Source: Azospirillum thiophilum | GTDB lineage: Bacteria > Pseudomonadota > Alphaproteobacteria > Azospirillales > Azospirillaceae | NCBI RefSeq assembly: GCF_001305595.1 | Contig: NZ_CP012401.1 | Span: 558,001-622,000 of the forward strand | Direction of reading: 5' to 3' | DNA length: 64,000 bases | Shown: positions 19,501 through 26,787 of the stretch, one piece after another | How positions within the stretch are numbered: the stretch's first letter is position 1 | How the letters are laid out: each line of letters starts with the position of its first letter | Made by a program: the position numbers and the translations under genes | Notes under the pieces: generated by a model | The model's database searches: none | What the model was told of the DNA's origin: nothing | Seen by the model: only the letters and a program-made list of their open reading frames with translations

Positions 19501-21253
19501 GCGTGAGGCCATCCCCGTCGGCTCTTTGGATTATGACCACCGCATCCATGCTGTTTCGTCGCTCCACCGGGGCAGGTGCGGGCGGGATCGGCGATGGGGG
19601 CTCCCGCCGCAGCAGGGAACGGGACACATGTGCGAAGGGCTGCGCCCAATCGGGCAGATCGAAGCGTCCGGCCGTGTCGGGAACAAAGGCCCGGGTGTCG
19701 ATCGCTCGACCCCGTGCCTGCTCAAGGTGTGTCCGGACCTGCGCCTCCAGCCCGTGCGCGACGCTCGCCACCGTGTCGGTGCGCCGGGAGCGCCGCAGCA
19801 GCGCCCATGCCTCTGGCCGGATCTCGTACCACACCCGGTCGGGGTCCGGCGCCCCCCCAGCGACGGACCGCGCGCGGAGCAAGCCGCTCAGCAGCAGATG
19901 GCCCAGCGCCTCGGGGCCGCGACCGTCGCGGACATCCGCCGCTTCCAACACCAGCCGGGCGACCGGCAGGGTGAAGGGAACGTCGCTCAGCAGCACCGCC
20001 AACCGGAAGCCGGCGGGCGACCACCCGCGCAAGTTGGTGACGGCACGCTGCACCATCGCTGGGGTCATGGTGCCTCCGTCTGGATCGGCTGCGTTCTCCG
20101 CCACGGCCATCCCATCCGTTCCGGCCTCAGTCCCGGGTGAGTGGAGAAGGAACATGGGCGCGCGATGGCTCTGCCCCATCTGCATCCGCGCCCAGCTGGC
20201 GACCATGGCGGGCTCCATGGCGAGAACGGGAAGGGCGATGCCGCCCGGGCGGTCCAAGTTCGGCGCCATTGACCACCACGCCGGCTCGGGCCGCAACTCC
20301 ACTCCCAGCGCGCCGGGGTGCGGGGCGCTACACACCCCGTGCCCGTCGCCCAGCGTCGTGTCGTCCCAGCGCGGCGGTGGCAGCAGGTGGAGAAGCGCCA
20401 CGCACGTCCCCCGGCTCCAGCCGGTCAGCAGCTTAGCATAGTGACCGTTGCGCCAATGACCGGACAGGCCGTGGCTGGCGAACAAGATCAGTCGGCGCCG
20501 GTCACCGGCCAGCCGTGCCGTCGGCACCAGAGCGCCGCCGGGTGCCTCCAGCATCGGCCGGGGCGCTGAACCGGTCGGGGCGCGGTTCAGACGCAGGCGC
20601 CAGCGCCGGACGGACCGGAAAGCGCCGGAATCGCGCAGCAGCGCAGCAAAGTCCCGCAGCGGCCCCGCCCACACCCCCGCCGTTTCGGCGTCCTCCATCA
20701 CCAGATCGACCTGGAACCAGCGTTCCGGGCGCGGGCGGAGCGCCAGCGCCAGCGCATGGGGCAAAATCTGGCGCAGCTCGGCCGTCTGCGCGGCGGTTCG
20801 CGCCTCGTCCAGTTCCACGTCGCGCCGTGACGGCCAGGCTTGGCGGAACGGGCGCAGCGCCCAGGTCAGCGGCAGGCGTTCCGAAAGCGTGTGCGCCGCC
20901 GGGATCGCCGCAAGACTGCCGGGGCGCCCGCCGTCGTCCGGCATGCCCGGCGGATAGAGCACGGTGTCGGTGGGCGGCACTCCGCACGGTTCCGCCTCGC
21001 TGGCGGCGTCCGGCCGCTCCAGGCGCTCCGACTCCGGGAGTTCGATCGCCTGGACGCCGGTCTCGGACCTTGCGGGCGGCAACACGCCGGCGCTGGCCGG
21101 CGGCAGGGCGGGCTTTGCGGGCTTTTCCGTGGCCGCGTTATGCAGCGTCAGGACCCGGCCACGCGTCGCCAGCCACAGGGCGTCCAGCAGGCCTGCCGTG
21201 TCGTTGGCCAGCCCGGCCCGCTCCAGATGGACAAGAAGGGCGTCCAGCCTCAC
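16526..21253 (-). CDS. SAV_2336-like N-terminal domain - STAND NTPase - TPR protein
   Basis: Encodes 1575 residues from GTG 21253, overlapping the MoxR stop (GTGA). Residues 1-560 resemble the SAV_2336-type N-terminal region seen beside MoxR genes (RPERWFQVDLVMEDAE; RLILFASHGLSGHWRNGHY; CVALLHLLPPPRW). This is a von Willebrand A-like fold with a degenerate metal site. A STAND/NB-ARC-type NTPase follows: GREVEMARLDAW, Walker A GHAGSGKTRLAIEL near 650, Walker B MLIVVDYAARR. The C-terminal 450 residues are TPRs: three longer units, then eight 42-residue units with the consensus NLAGLYRDQGRLDEAAPLL. Known: STAND proteins with TPR sensors oligomerise on ligand binding and activate effectors. Here it probably supplies the vWA/sensor part of the caspase-VMAP system. 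The near-identical repeats imply recent expansion. Confidence 0.85.
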   Translation of the reverse strand: MRLDALLVHLERAGLANDTAGLLDALWLATRGRVLTLHNAATEKPAKPALPPASAGVLPPARSETGVQAIELPESERLERPDAASEAEPCGVPPTDTVLYPPGMPDDGGRPGSLAAIPAAHTLSERLPLTWALRPFRQAWPSRRDVELDEARTAAQTAELRQILPHALALALRPRPERWFQVDLVMEDAETAGVWAGPLRDFAALLRDSGAFRSVRRWRLRLNRAPTGSAPRPMLEAPGGALVPTARLAGDRRRLILFASHGLSGHWRNGHYAKLLTGWSRGTCVALLHLLPPPRWDDTTLGDGHGVCSAPHPGALGVELRPEPAWWSMAPNLDRPGGIALPVLAMEPAMVASWARMQMGQSHRAPMFLLHSPGTEAGTDGMAVAENAADPDGGTMTPAMVQRAVTNLRGWSPAGFRLAVLLSDVPFTLPVARLVLEAADVRDGRGPEALGHLLLSGLLRARSVAGGAPDPDRVWYEIRPEAWALLRRSRRTDTVASVAHGLEAQVRTHLEQARGRAIDTRAFVPDTAGRFDLPDWAQPFAHVSRSLLRREPPSPIPPAPAPVERRNSMDAVVIIQRADGDGLTLTCGGVALHLQAKHARTRAPRSDLDLLRPESRLLDLVGREVEMARLDAWLDDQRPVLVRGITGHAGSGKTRLAIELCSRAAAAGWRAGFLGGGDLDAFVKAQGTAVWPAAERMLIVVDYAARRAGGLNAWLHSLAQRDGAHRPRLRLLLLERHASPSEGWWADLTRPEGSDSLHDGFDLLEPVPLRPLAEVEQRRDLLAGVMAAWCRRNGTPVLTPPAASADPQFDRWLADPGLTAEPLFLMMAGLVAVRDGMETLLSLGRLDLAFRLASQERDHLARLAREHAVSVPLLLHLVACITLCQGVERDALRTLIDEECAALPQESGTGRDRLAELLEAVLPAQAVAGRANGLGGIEPDIIGESFCLLVLAAGRDLDEEALIDRCRERAPVRTAQTLIRIIQDFTRPAAELANDGTPVARRPEGRLPAGLLGEANPALGWLDRLLAGTVEPGILMAISNQMPRHRRILRERLVVIHQRITEMLRLALGVAEGGALESTPGAARPAALRSNLAASLNTLAGRLSDLGQYEKALDAAGEAVALYRDLAAEKLNAFQSDLATALNNLANIMNALRQREQALDAATEAVALYRDLAARGPDAFQSSLAGSLNTLAKVLRALHRREDALDAAEQAVALYRDLAAARPTAFQPDLATAFNNLAGLYRDQGRLDEAAPLLARALSIRETALGPDHPDTARSLSNLAGLYRDQGRLDEAAPLLARALSIRETALGPDHPDTARSLSNLAALYRDQGRLDEAAPLLARALSIQETALGPDHPDTARSLNNLAALSRDQGRLDEAAQLLARALSIRETALGPDHPDTARSLNNLAALSRDQGRLDEAAPLLARALSIRETALGPDHLDTARSLSNLAGLYRDQGRLDEAAQLLARALSIRETALGPDHPDTARSLNNLAGLYRDQGRLDEAALLLARALAIRETALGPDHPDTARSLNNLAGLYRDQGRLDEAAPLLARAQAIRKAMLGLDHPDTTSSLDTQEQ
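16560..17560 (-). repeat. Eight tandem 126-bp units encoding TPRs
   Basis: Eight near-identical in-frame 126-bp (42-codon) units lie at the 3' end of the STAND gene; a landmark segment recurs at exact 126-bp spacing from about 16626 to 17508. Differences between units are few (GLY/ALS, APLL/AQLL, SIRE/SIQE). Unequal recombination could readily change copy number, so assemblies may differ here. Confidence 0.9.
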
Positions 21254-22251
21254 ACGTCCGCTCCGTCGAGGGGGCGCAGCAGGCTCTCCCGCAGATCCTC
21301 CAGCTCCTGATCGCTGAAGCTCCGCCCCTCGCCGCCGCGAAGGGCGACCGTCAGGAAGACGGCGTTCAGGAGCTGGTCGGTGGCCATCTTCCCCTCCTCG
21401 TGGTTTTCGAGGAAGCGGTCGATCAGCGCCTCGACGGCGTCGGGAGCAAGAGCCGCGCGGTACCGTTCCAATTGCGCCTCGATGATCTTCCCTAGCCTTT
21501 CGCGCTCGGGCGGTTCGATGGTCAGGCGGATGCAGCGCCTCAGGAACGGGGCCGGGAATTCGCGCTCGCCATTCGATGTCATCACAACGAACGGGAACTG
21601 CGTGGCCGTCAGCCGCCCGCCTGTGACGGATACCTCGTTGCCCGACGCATTGCGCACCTTGACCAAGCCCTCACCCAGCCGCCGCAACTCGGGGATTTCG
21701 TAATCCCCCTCCTCGATCACATTCAGCAGATCGTTGGCGAAGTCGAGATCGGACTTGTCGATCTCGTCGATCAGCAGCGCGCGCGGCCGCCTCTTGGCCG
21801 CCAGCGCCGTACCTAGCGGGCCGAGCGTCAGGTACTGCTCCACCGGCGGCGGCGCTTCCCGGTCGGCCTGCAACCGGCCGATCGCGTCGTATTCGTACAC
21901 CCCGCCCCGCACGGTCGAGCGCGAGTTGATCGGCCAGCGCAGCACCGGCCCCATCATCAGCTCGTGGGCGACCTTGCTAATCAGGGTCGATTTGCCGCTT
22001 CCCGGCCGTCCCGTCAGCAGCAGCGGGCGGCGCAGGTACAACGCGGCGTTGACCGCCAGGATCATCTCCTGCGTCGGCAGGAACGCCCGCGCCCGCGGCG
22101 CCTCCGCCAGAGGGTCGAACGAGCATGCGCCGGGCGCCACGGGCTCGATCCCCTTGGCCTGCCCGCCGAAGCGCCAGGGCGGCGGATCGGGCAGATCGAT
22201 GAGGCCGTCATGGGTAACGCCGTCGCCGCGGAAGATTTTCCAGTCGTTCAT
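21250..22251 (-). CDS. MoxR-type AAA+ ATPase of the VMAP conflict system
   Basis: Encodes 333 residues from ATG 22251, 13 bases after the caspase-VMAP stop, with AAAGG about 8 bases upstream. Walker A TGRPGSGKST lies near residues 79-88, Walker B LLIDEIDKSDLDF near 147-159, sensor 1 VVMTSNGEREFP with arginine finger in FLRRCIRL, and a helical lid. This is the MoxR branch, whose members act as chaperone-like remodelers with vWA partners. It is flanked by a VMAP-C protein and an SAV_2336-like protein, matching the published three-part vWA-MoxR-VMAP conflict systems. Its job is therefore probably signal-gated activation of the caspase. The last codons overlap the STAND gene (GTGA), indicating coupled translation. 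Confidence 0.9.
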   Translation of the reverse strand: MNDWKIFRGDGVTHDGLIDLPDPPPWRFGGQAKGIEPVAPGACSFDPLAEAPRARAFLPTQEMILAVNAALYLRRPLLLTGRPGSGKSTLISKVAHELMMGPVLRWPINSRSTVRGGVYEYDAIGRLQADREAPPPVEQYLTLGPLGTALAAKRRPRALLIDEIDKSDLDFANDLLNVIEEGDYEIPELRRLGEGLVKVRNASGNEVSVTGGRLTATQFPFVVMTSNGEREFPAPFLRRCIRLTIEPPERERLGKIIEAQLERYRAALAPDAVEALIDRFLENHEEGKMATDQLLNAVFLTVALRGGEGRSFSDQELEDLRESLLRPLDGADV

Positions 22252-22264
22252 CCTGCGGGCCTTT

Positions 22265-24160
22265 CTATGCCGGCGTGTAGGGAAGAAGGTGCGGGTTGTC
22301 CCACAGCAATCCGGAATGCGCGGCCAGCGGATGGCCGCACAGCCGGGCCCGGTGGAACGCCGCCGGGATGTCGTCCAGACTATCGACAGCCAAGGCCCCG
22401 GGCAGGTCGAAGGGCCGGTTGATCCGCGTCGGGTCGGGCAGGCAGAGATAGGGTATGCCGAGCCGCAGCAGCTTGACCAGGACGTCCCGGGCCTTCCGCC
22501 CTTCGGGCGGCGGGGGGAAGGGTAGGATGCGCAGCCCCGCCGCCGCCGACAGGATTTGACCGGGCTCCACCTCGATCCAGTTCCGCACGCACGCCGCCGT
22601 TCCGCGCCGACGCAGCTCCTCATCGTGCTTGCGGATGCCCAGCCACATGGGGGGCGGGTCCGACGATCCGGCCGGAACGCGCGCGCGGCCGTGCAAGGTG
22701 ACGATGAAGACGGTACCCAGTTCCGCCCCGTCTGGGGCGATGTCCAGCGCGTGAAACGGGATGTGGAAGAACACCGGCTTGGCCAGGATGTGAATGTGGT
22801 CGCCCTCGCGCAGATGGCCATCCTTGTACAGGATGGCGATCCGCTCCCTCAGGTAACATTCCAGCGCCGCCACTGACGTGACCTTGGTGATGGGGCCTTC
22901 ATCGGCGCTGTCCGCCTCGCTCGGCAGCACCGGGCTGCCATCGCCGAACAGCAGCTCGCTCCGGCAGCCGGACAGGGTGCCGTCGGTCTTGTCCTCCACC
23001 AGCGTCACGATCAGGTGCCGGCTCCGGCTCTCGCCCGCGATCTCATGGCGGGCGGTGGCCAGCGTCTGGGTGGTAGTATTGTTCTCCAGCCAGCGGAGAA
23101 TGCGTTCGGCATCGGCCTTGGTGATCTCTGGCAAGTCGGCAACGCGCAGCAGGAAGTCGGCGAGGCCGAGGGGAGCCTTCCCCGCTTCGGTACGCTCCAG
23201 GGTGCCCAGGGCGCGGAGCTTGGCGGCCAGCGTGTCGGCGCCCGGCAGAACGCCGTTCAGCCGGCTGTCGGTCCGGCGGTAGGGGGCGAGCAGCCACTCG
23301 TCCGGCAGATGGCATTTGGACAGCATGTCCCGACACGACCGTTCCAGCGTGTTCTCTCCGCAGCCGACGCACCAGTCGGACGAGATTTCGGCGCCGGACA
23401 CACCCCAATGCAGAACTTCGCTGCTTTGTTGCCGAAAGGCGCCATTGACCGCCTTGTAGAATCCCTCCCCTCTGTCTCTCCGATCGATCGGCCAGCCGGG
23501 AAAGCCACCCAGCGCGTCGAGAAGGGCGCGGGTGAACTGCCCCTGTCCGCGCGTGTAACCGCCTTCCGGGGTGGCGAAGGCGCGGATCTGGAGGGTGTCG
23601 ACGGCGACTCCCGTCACGTCGTCCGCATGTGGCCTGAGCTCGGGTCTGAAGACGCCGCAGACGTCGGCTAGGATCATCTGCTCCGTGAAGCGACCGTACG
23701 CGTCGCTGCGCAGTGTCCTGCAGAAGGACTCAACGTGTAGCGCCTGGGCCGGATCGTCAGTCGTGTAGCCTGGATAGACGAAGGCCCGCCCTTCTTCGTT
23801 CAGTATGCCGTGACCGCTCCAGTAGACGAACAGCTTCGATCCGGTTCCATCCTTGAGCGGCCCGCGCCAGAACGTCCGGATGACGCTCTGTGTCGCATTC
23901 TCCTCGACCGCGACGTGGCGCGCGCGCAGATAGTCGATGTCGCGACGCAAATCCGCCGATTCTCCGGACGCCATCCGCTGGCGGTCGACCGCCAGGAACA
24001 GGTGGATCCCGGTGGCCGGCACACCCGCTTCGTCCAGCAGCCAGCGGGCGATGTCCAGCGCGTTGCGGCACGGCCCGGCCACCGTCCAGTCCGGCGCCTC
24101 GTAATGGTCGAGGCCGACGACGAAGGCGCAGACATCGGCCATCTGGCCGCCCGGCGTCAT
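22265..24160 (-). CDS. Caspase-like peptidase fused to VMAP-C domain
   Basis: Encodes 631 residues from ATG 24160, overlapping the hydrolase stop by ATGA; a second Met six codons on is possible. Residues 8-240 are a peptidase C14 (caspase/metacaspase) domain: FVVGLDHYEAPDW, catalytic His in VYWSGHG (about 112) and catalytic Cys in MILADVCGVF (about 168). A helical region follows (about 270-400). The C-terminal 230 residues match the VMAP-C signature: LIVTLVEDKTDG, YLRERIAILYKDG, RNWIEVEPGQI, LRLGIPYLCLPDP, GLLWDNPHLLPY. Known: VMAP proteins are the effector-bearing third component of vWA-MoxR-VMAP systems and caspases are one of their effectors. Predicted outcome is proteolysis of host proteins and cell dormancy or death on infection. 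It appears intact. Confidence 0.88.
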   Translation of the reverse strand: MTPGGQMADVCAFVVGLDHYEAPDWTVAGPCRNALDIARWLLDEAGVPATGIHLFLAVDRQRMASGESADLRRDIDYLRARHVAVEENATQSVIRTFWRGPLKDGTGSKLFVYWSGHGILNEEGRAFVYPGYTTDDPAQALHVESFCRTLRSDAYGRFTEQMILADVCGVFRPELRPHADDVTGVAVDTLQIRAFATPEGGYTRGQGQFTRALLDALGGFPGWPIDRRDRGEGFYKAVNGAFRQQSSEVLHWGVSGAEISSDWCVGCGENTLERSCRDMLSKCHLPDEWLLAPYRRTDSRLNGVLPGADTLAAKLRALGTLERTEAGKAPLGLADFLLRVADLPEITKADAERILRWLENNTTTQTLATARHEIAGESRSRHLIVTLVEDKTDGTLSGCRSELLFGDGSPVLPSEADSADEGPITKVTSVAALECYLRERIAILYKDGHLREGDHIHILAKPVFFHIPFHALDIAPDGAELGTVFIVTLHGRARVPAGSSDPPPMWLGIRKHDEELRRRGTAACVRNWIEVEPGQILSAAAGLRILPFPPPPEGRKARDVLVKLLRLGIPYLCLPDPTRINRPFDLPGALAVDSLDDIPAAFHRARLCGHPLAAHSGLLWDNPHLLPYTPA

Positions 24161-25323
24161 GGCAGGGCAGCCCGGATCGCCGCCCACACGCTGCCGTTGC
24201 CGAAATACGCGCTGTGGGCGTCCGGGAAGGGCTGGCCGGACTCGACCGCGACGTCCTTGGCCTGCGGAAACAGCCGACCGGCGACGTAGCTGAGCAGATC
24301 GTTGCGGTCGTAGATGTTGAGCCAAGGGGGAAAACCGTCCGGCAACCGGTCGCCCGGGGCCAAGCTTGACAGCGCGCCCAGTTCGTACAGCAGCGGCGCC
24401 TGCGACCCGACGGTGACCAGCCGGTCCACTGCTGGCGGGTCGGGAAGGGCCAGCAGATCGAAGCAGGCGATGCCGCCCAGGCTATGGGCGACCAGCGTGA
24501 CCGGCCCGTTGGCGCGCGCGGCGGCGATCTTTTCGCGGATGAAGGCGCGGACTGCTTCCCCCCGGCTCTGGTACAACAGGATGTCGCCGAGCGGGAACGC
24601 CGCCCCGTGGGACAGGCCGTGCCGGTTCTCGCGCATCAGCCGTGTCGCCCGGCGCTTCAGTGTCCCGACCAGAAAGCTGCCGAGGCCCAGCACATCCTGC
24701 TTCCAGTCCTGCACCAGACGCTCGACCAGCTTGGCGCGCAGGGCGCTCGACGGTCCAGGCAGCCTAGCCTCCAGTGCCAGCGTGTGGAGCCTAGCGACCA
24801 GCGCCCTGGCCAGCGCCCGGGCGACCACTGGAATTTCGTGAGCCGAGCGTTCGAAAGCTTGCTTCGGGATGGGGTCACCGATGATCTCGGACCAGGCCGC
24901 CGGCCACAGCCCATCCAGGCCGCCGCCCTTCAGCAGAATCAGCAGCTCAGAGCTTGGCGTGTAGGCAGCGATAAACTCCCAGGCGACCTGCCAAGCTGGC
25001 GGCCGGTTCGGCGGCGCGGGTGGCGCGGGCGGGGCGCGGCGGTCGGGGATGGTGAGTTGGTCCAGTTCGCACAACGGGTCGGGAAACAGCCAGTTCCAGC
25101 GGGCGAGTTCTGCCGCCTCGGCATCGCGCACCGCCGCCTCGGGAGGATCGGGTAGCGACCGCCCTTCGAACGCGACACCTAGCGGGTCGCCCCAGGCGCA
25201 GGGAACAAGGCGGGCTCCGATGCCAGCCTCCCGCGCCTGCCAAACGGCAGAGGCAAAGGTGGTGGTGTAGCTTTCGAGGCGAACCCCCGTGCCGTGAACA
25301 AGGATGATGGTACCGTCCGCCAT
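24157..25323 (-). CDS. Alpha/beta hydrolase (lipase-like) at the head of the caspase-VMAP operon
   Basis: Encodes 388 residues from ATG 25323, with AGGATAGGG upstream. The N-terminus IILVHGTGVR is the oxyanion strand of alpha/beta hydrolases. The nucleophile elbow is LVAHSLGGIACFDLL (Ser near residue 282), with a late Asp in IYDRNDLLSYVAG and a His in PFPDAHSAYF completing a likely triad. No signal peptide is seen, so it is cytoplasmic. It overlaps the caspase-VMAP start by ATGA, which ties it to that system. Known: lipase-like hydrolases act as membrane-attacking effectors in several defence systems. Here it may be a second effector or the substrate activated by the caspase; both are inference. 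A plausible -10 TATTAT lies about 30 bases upstream of ATG, with no good -35. Confidence 0.8.
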   Translation of the reverse strand: MADGTIILVHGTGVRLESYTTTFASAVWQAREAGIGARLVPCAWGDPLGVAFEGRSLPDPPEAAVRDAEAAELARWNWLFPDPLCELDQLTIPDRRAPPAPPAPPNRPPAWQVAWEFIAAYTPSSELLILLKGGGLDGLWPAAWSEIIGDPIPKQAFERSAHEIPVVARALARALVARLHTLALEARLPGPSSALRAKLVERLVQDWKQDVLGLGSFLVGTLKRRATRLMRENRHGLSHGAAFPLGDILLYQSRGEAVRAFIREKIAAARANGPVTLVAHSLGGIACFDLLALPDPPAVDRLVTVGSQAPLLYELGALSSLAPGDRLPDGFPPWLNIYDRNDLLSYVAGRLFPQAKDVAVESGQPFPDAHSAYFGNGSVWAAIRAALP

Positions 25324-25477
25324 TCCGCCCTATCCTAATTGTTGCAGATGACATAATATCACCCGCCAAATAAATGCTCCATGGGGGAATTGCATTTTTC
25401 ACGTGCGGATTCGCCTGATTATGTGGAGCTTTGACGGCGGCGTTCCTTCCGCCGAAGGTGAACCCTGCCAGATTTCC

Positions 25478-26015
25478 CTATAACCCTGGTTGCGGTTGGG
25501 CGAATTGGCCTCTGAACCAGAGCCGGGCGGTCACGGCCAAGGGAACGGAGACTCGGTGATCGTCAACCAGCGCTGCGCACCCATTGCCATTAAAAATACC
25601 TCTTCTGATAGCACGCGCAGGATGCGACAGGCGCGGCGCTTGGTCCAGGGGCGAGTTCCGACGGAGCGAGAAGCCAAGGCGCTGGCCAGCCCAGCGCCGG
25701 CTATGGCCCTGGGCGATCATCGCATCAATCGCCGTAATGACCCTAATGTGCTCGCCGTCGAGACTTCCCACTGCGGGGCCAAACACACGGGTGGGAATGG
25801 TCGCCAACTGAAGCGGGTTCAGGATGACCGCTGTGCCGTCGATGGTGAAGTCCGGGTTCAGGGTCGGGTCCGCGATACCCGACCTCGCTCGCCAGGACCA
25901 GCGGTGCGACGACGCGATCGGCGCGGTCCTTCCAGCTGTCGCCCTGCACGACGAGGACAAACGGGATCGCGGCCCCGGTGCGACCCGGGTTGCGGTGCAC
26001 GTCGAACTGCGGCAT
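25478..26015 (-). pseudogene. ccdB: CcdB-type toxin with a one-base frameshift
   Basis: ATG 26015 overlaps the ccdA stop (ATGA). The first 45 residues (MPQFDVHRNPGRTGAAIPF, DSWKDRADRVVAPLVLASE) are CcdB-like. The frame then breaks at a CCC run (plus-strand 25878-25880), and the adjacent frame continues GIADPTLNPDFTIDGTAVI, NPLQLATIPTRVFG, GSLDGEHIRVITAIDAMI, exactly the rest of CcdB. Removing one base of the run gives a normal toxin of about 100 residues. The shifted frame runs on to 25478, well past the usual end (about 25715), so the original stop is also lost. Known: CcdB poisons DNA gyrase. The toxin here is probably dead, leaving a working antitoxin. Confidence 0.8.
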
Positions 26016-26308
26016 CAGCGGTCCTCGTCGTCCGGCATGAAGTCACGATTCCACTCGTCGGCGAAACGACCATGCCGTTCGTTGAAGGCGTTCCAAGCCG
26101 CGGCGACCTTCCGATGGTGTTTCTGATCGTCCTCCCGCTTCCGCCGTTCCATCTGCGCCCAAGTGGCAAGCAGCGTCTCGATGGTGCCGGAGAGGTTGTC
26201 GGTGTAGGCTTGGGCGACTCGAACGAGGTCTTCGTTGAGCGTGACGTTGACGCGCTTCTTCGAAGCTCCGACATCGTAGCCGGCCGCAGTCCGCTGGATG
26301 TGACTCAT
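26015..26308 (-). CDS. ccdA: CcdA-type antitoxin
   Basis: Encodes 97 residues from ATG 26308 with GGAGGG 6 bases upstream; longer readings upstream lack this ribosome site. The N-terminal half (ASKKRVNVTLNEDLV, RVAQAYTDNLSGTIETLL) is a ribbon-helix-helix DNA-binding and dimerisation domain. The tail (AAAWNAFNERHGRFADEW, RDF) has the Trp/Phe-rich motif of CcdA that wraps the CcdB toxin. Known: CcdA neutralises CcdB and autorepresses the operon. The partner gene is frameshifted, so this antitoxin may now serve only as an orphan repressor or anti-addiction factor. It lies between the caspase operon and the tRNA-Ala att scar, a usual position for a stabilising module at an island end. Confidence 0.88.
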   Translation of the reverse strand: MSHIQRTAAGYDVGASKKRVNVTLNEDLVRVAQAYTDNLSGTIETLLATWAQMERRKREDDQKHHRKVAAAWNAFNERHGRFADEWNRDFMPDDEDR

Positions 26309-26560
26309 GCTAACCCTCCACCGTGTCGTGCGTATGGTGGTGCGCATTGGCGAAGAGGGCAAGAAGGCTCCTCCTCGAGGAACGATGGAACGCCGCCAAG
26401 CGCCGGGCAGTTCATCTCGCCATAGGTGCTTTTTCGACGCGAAGGCTTCAACGTCCTTCAACGAGCTTCAACGAAGCTCCCGTCAGTTCGCGTTGGGTTC
26501 CGTCGATTTCCGTCACCTGGAATCAAGAAATATCAACGTATTAACGTGGAAACCCTTACC

Positions 26561-26605
26561 ATGGCATTGTAGAGGTCAGCGGTTCGATCCCGCTTGGCTC
26601 CACCA
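26561..26605 (+). other. tRNA-Ala(GGC) 3' fragment: probable attachment site
   Basis: From the anticodon loop ATGGCAT (26561-26567) through AGAGGTCAGCGG, the T-arm GGTTCGATCCC and the acceptor GGCTCCACCA (CCA at 26603-26605), the sequence reads as the 3' half of tRNA-Ala(GGC). No matching 5' half (acceptor or D-arm) is upstream, so this is not a functional tRNA. Tyrosine-recombinase islands leave such a copy at their far end. With this orientation the integrated element lies to the left and native flank to the right. No integrase is in the window. Confidence 0.8.
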
Positions 26606-26608
26606 AAC

Positions 26609-26652
26609 AAGACCAAGGGCTTCCAGAGAAATCTGGAAGCCCTTGGTCTTTT
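26609..26652 (+). terminator. Intrinsic terminator, perfect 19-bp stem
   Basis: Arms 26609-26627 and 26632-26650 are exact complements with a GAAA tetraloop, and the stem ends in a TCTTTT tract. It starts three bases after the CCA of the tRNA-Ala fragment, so it is probably the original tRNA-Ala terminator carried on the chromosomal side of the att site. Confidence 0.93.
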
Positions 26653-26787
26653 CAGGCTTTCGGTTGGCTGCCGGGCGGAAGCGCGCTTCGTCGTTCATAG
26701 GCGTGCAGGACATCTTTCCACGCTCTGGGCTTCCAACTGGCCGCCTTCCGTTTAACCCGGACTGCATAAGAACCATTCATCGCTTCG

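Noticed and set aside
17522..20140. Long plus-strand open frame opposite the STAND gene
   Set aside because: The protein-like features are all explained by the minus-strand SAV_2336/STAND/TPR protein.
25743..26015. Programmed frameshifting in ccdB
   Set aside because: The site is only a three-base run and the normal stop is also lost, which fits decay better.
26561..26605. An intact tRNA-Ala gene
   Set aside because: Acceptor 5' strand and D-arm are missing upstream, so only the 3' half is present.
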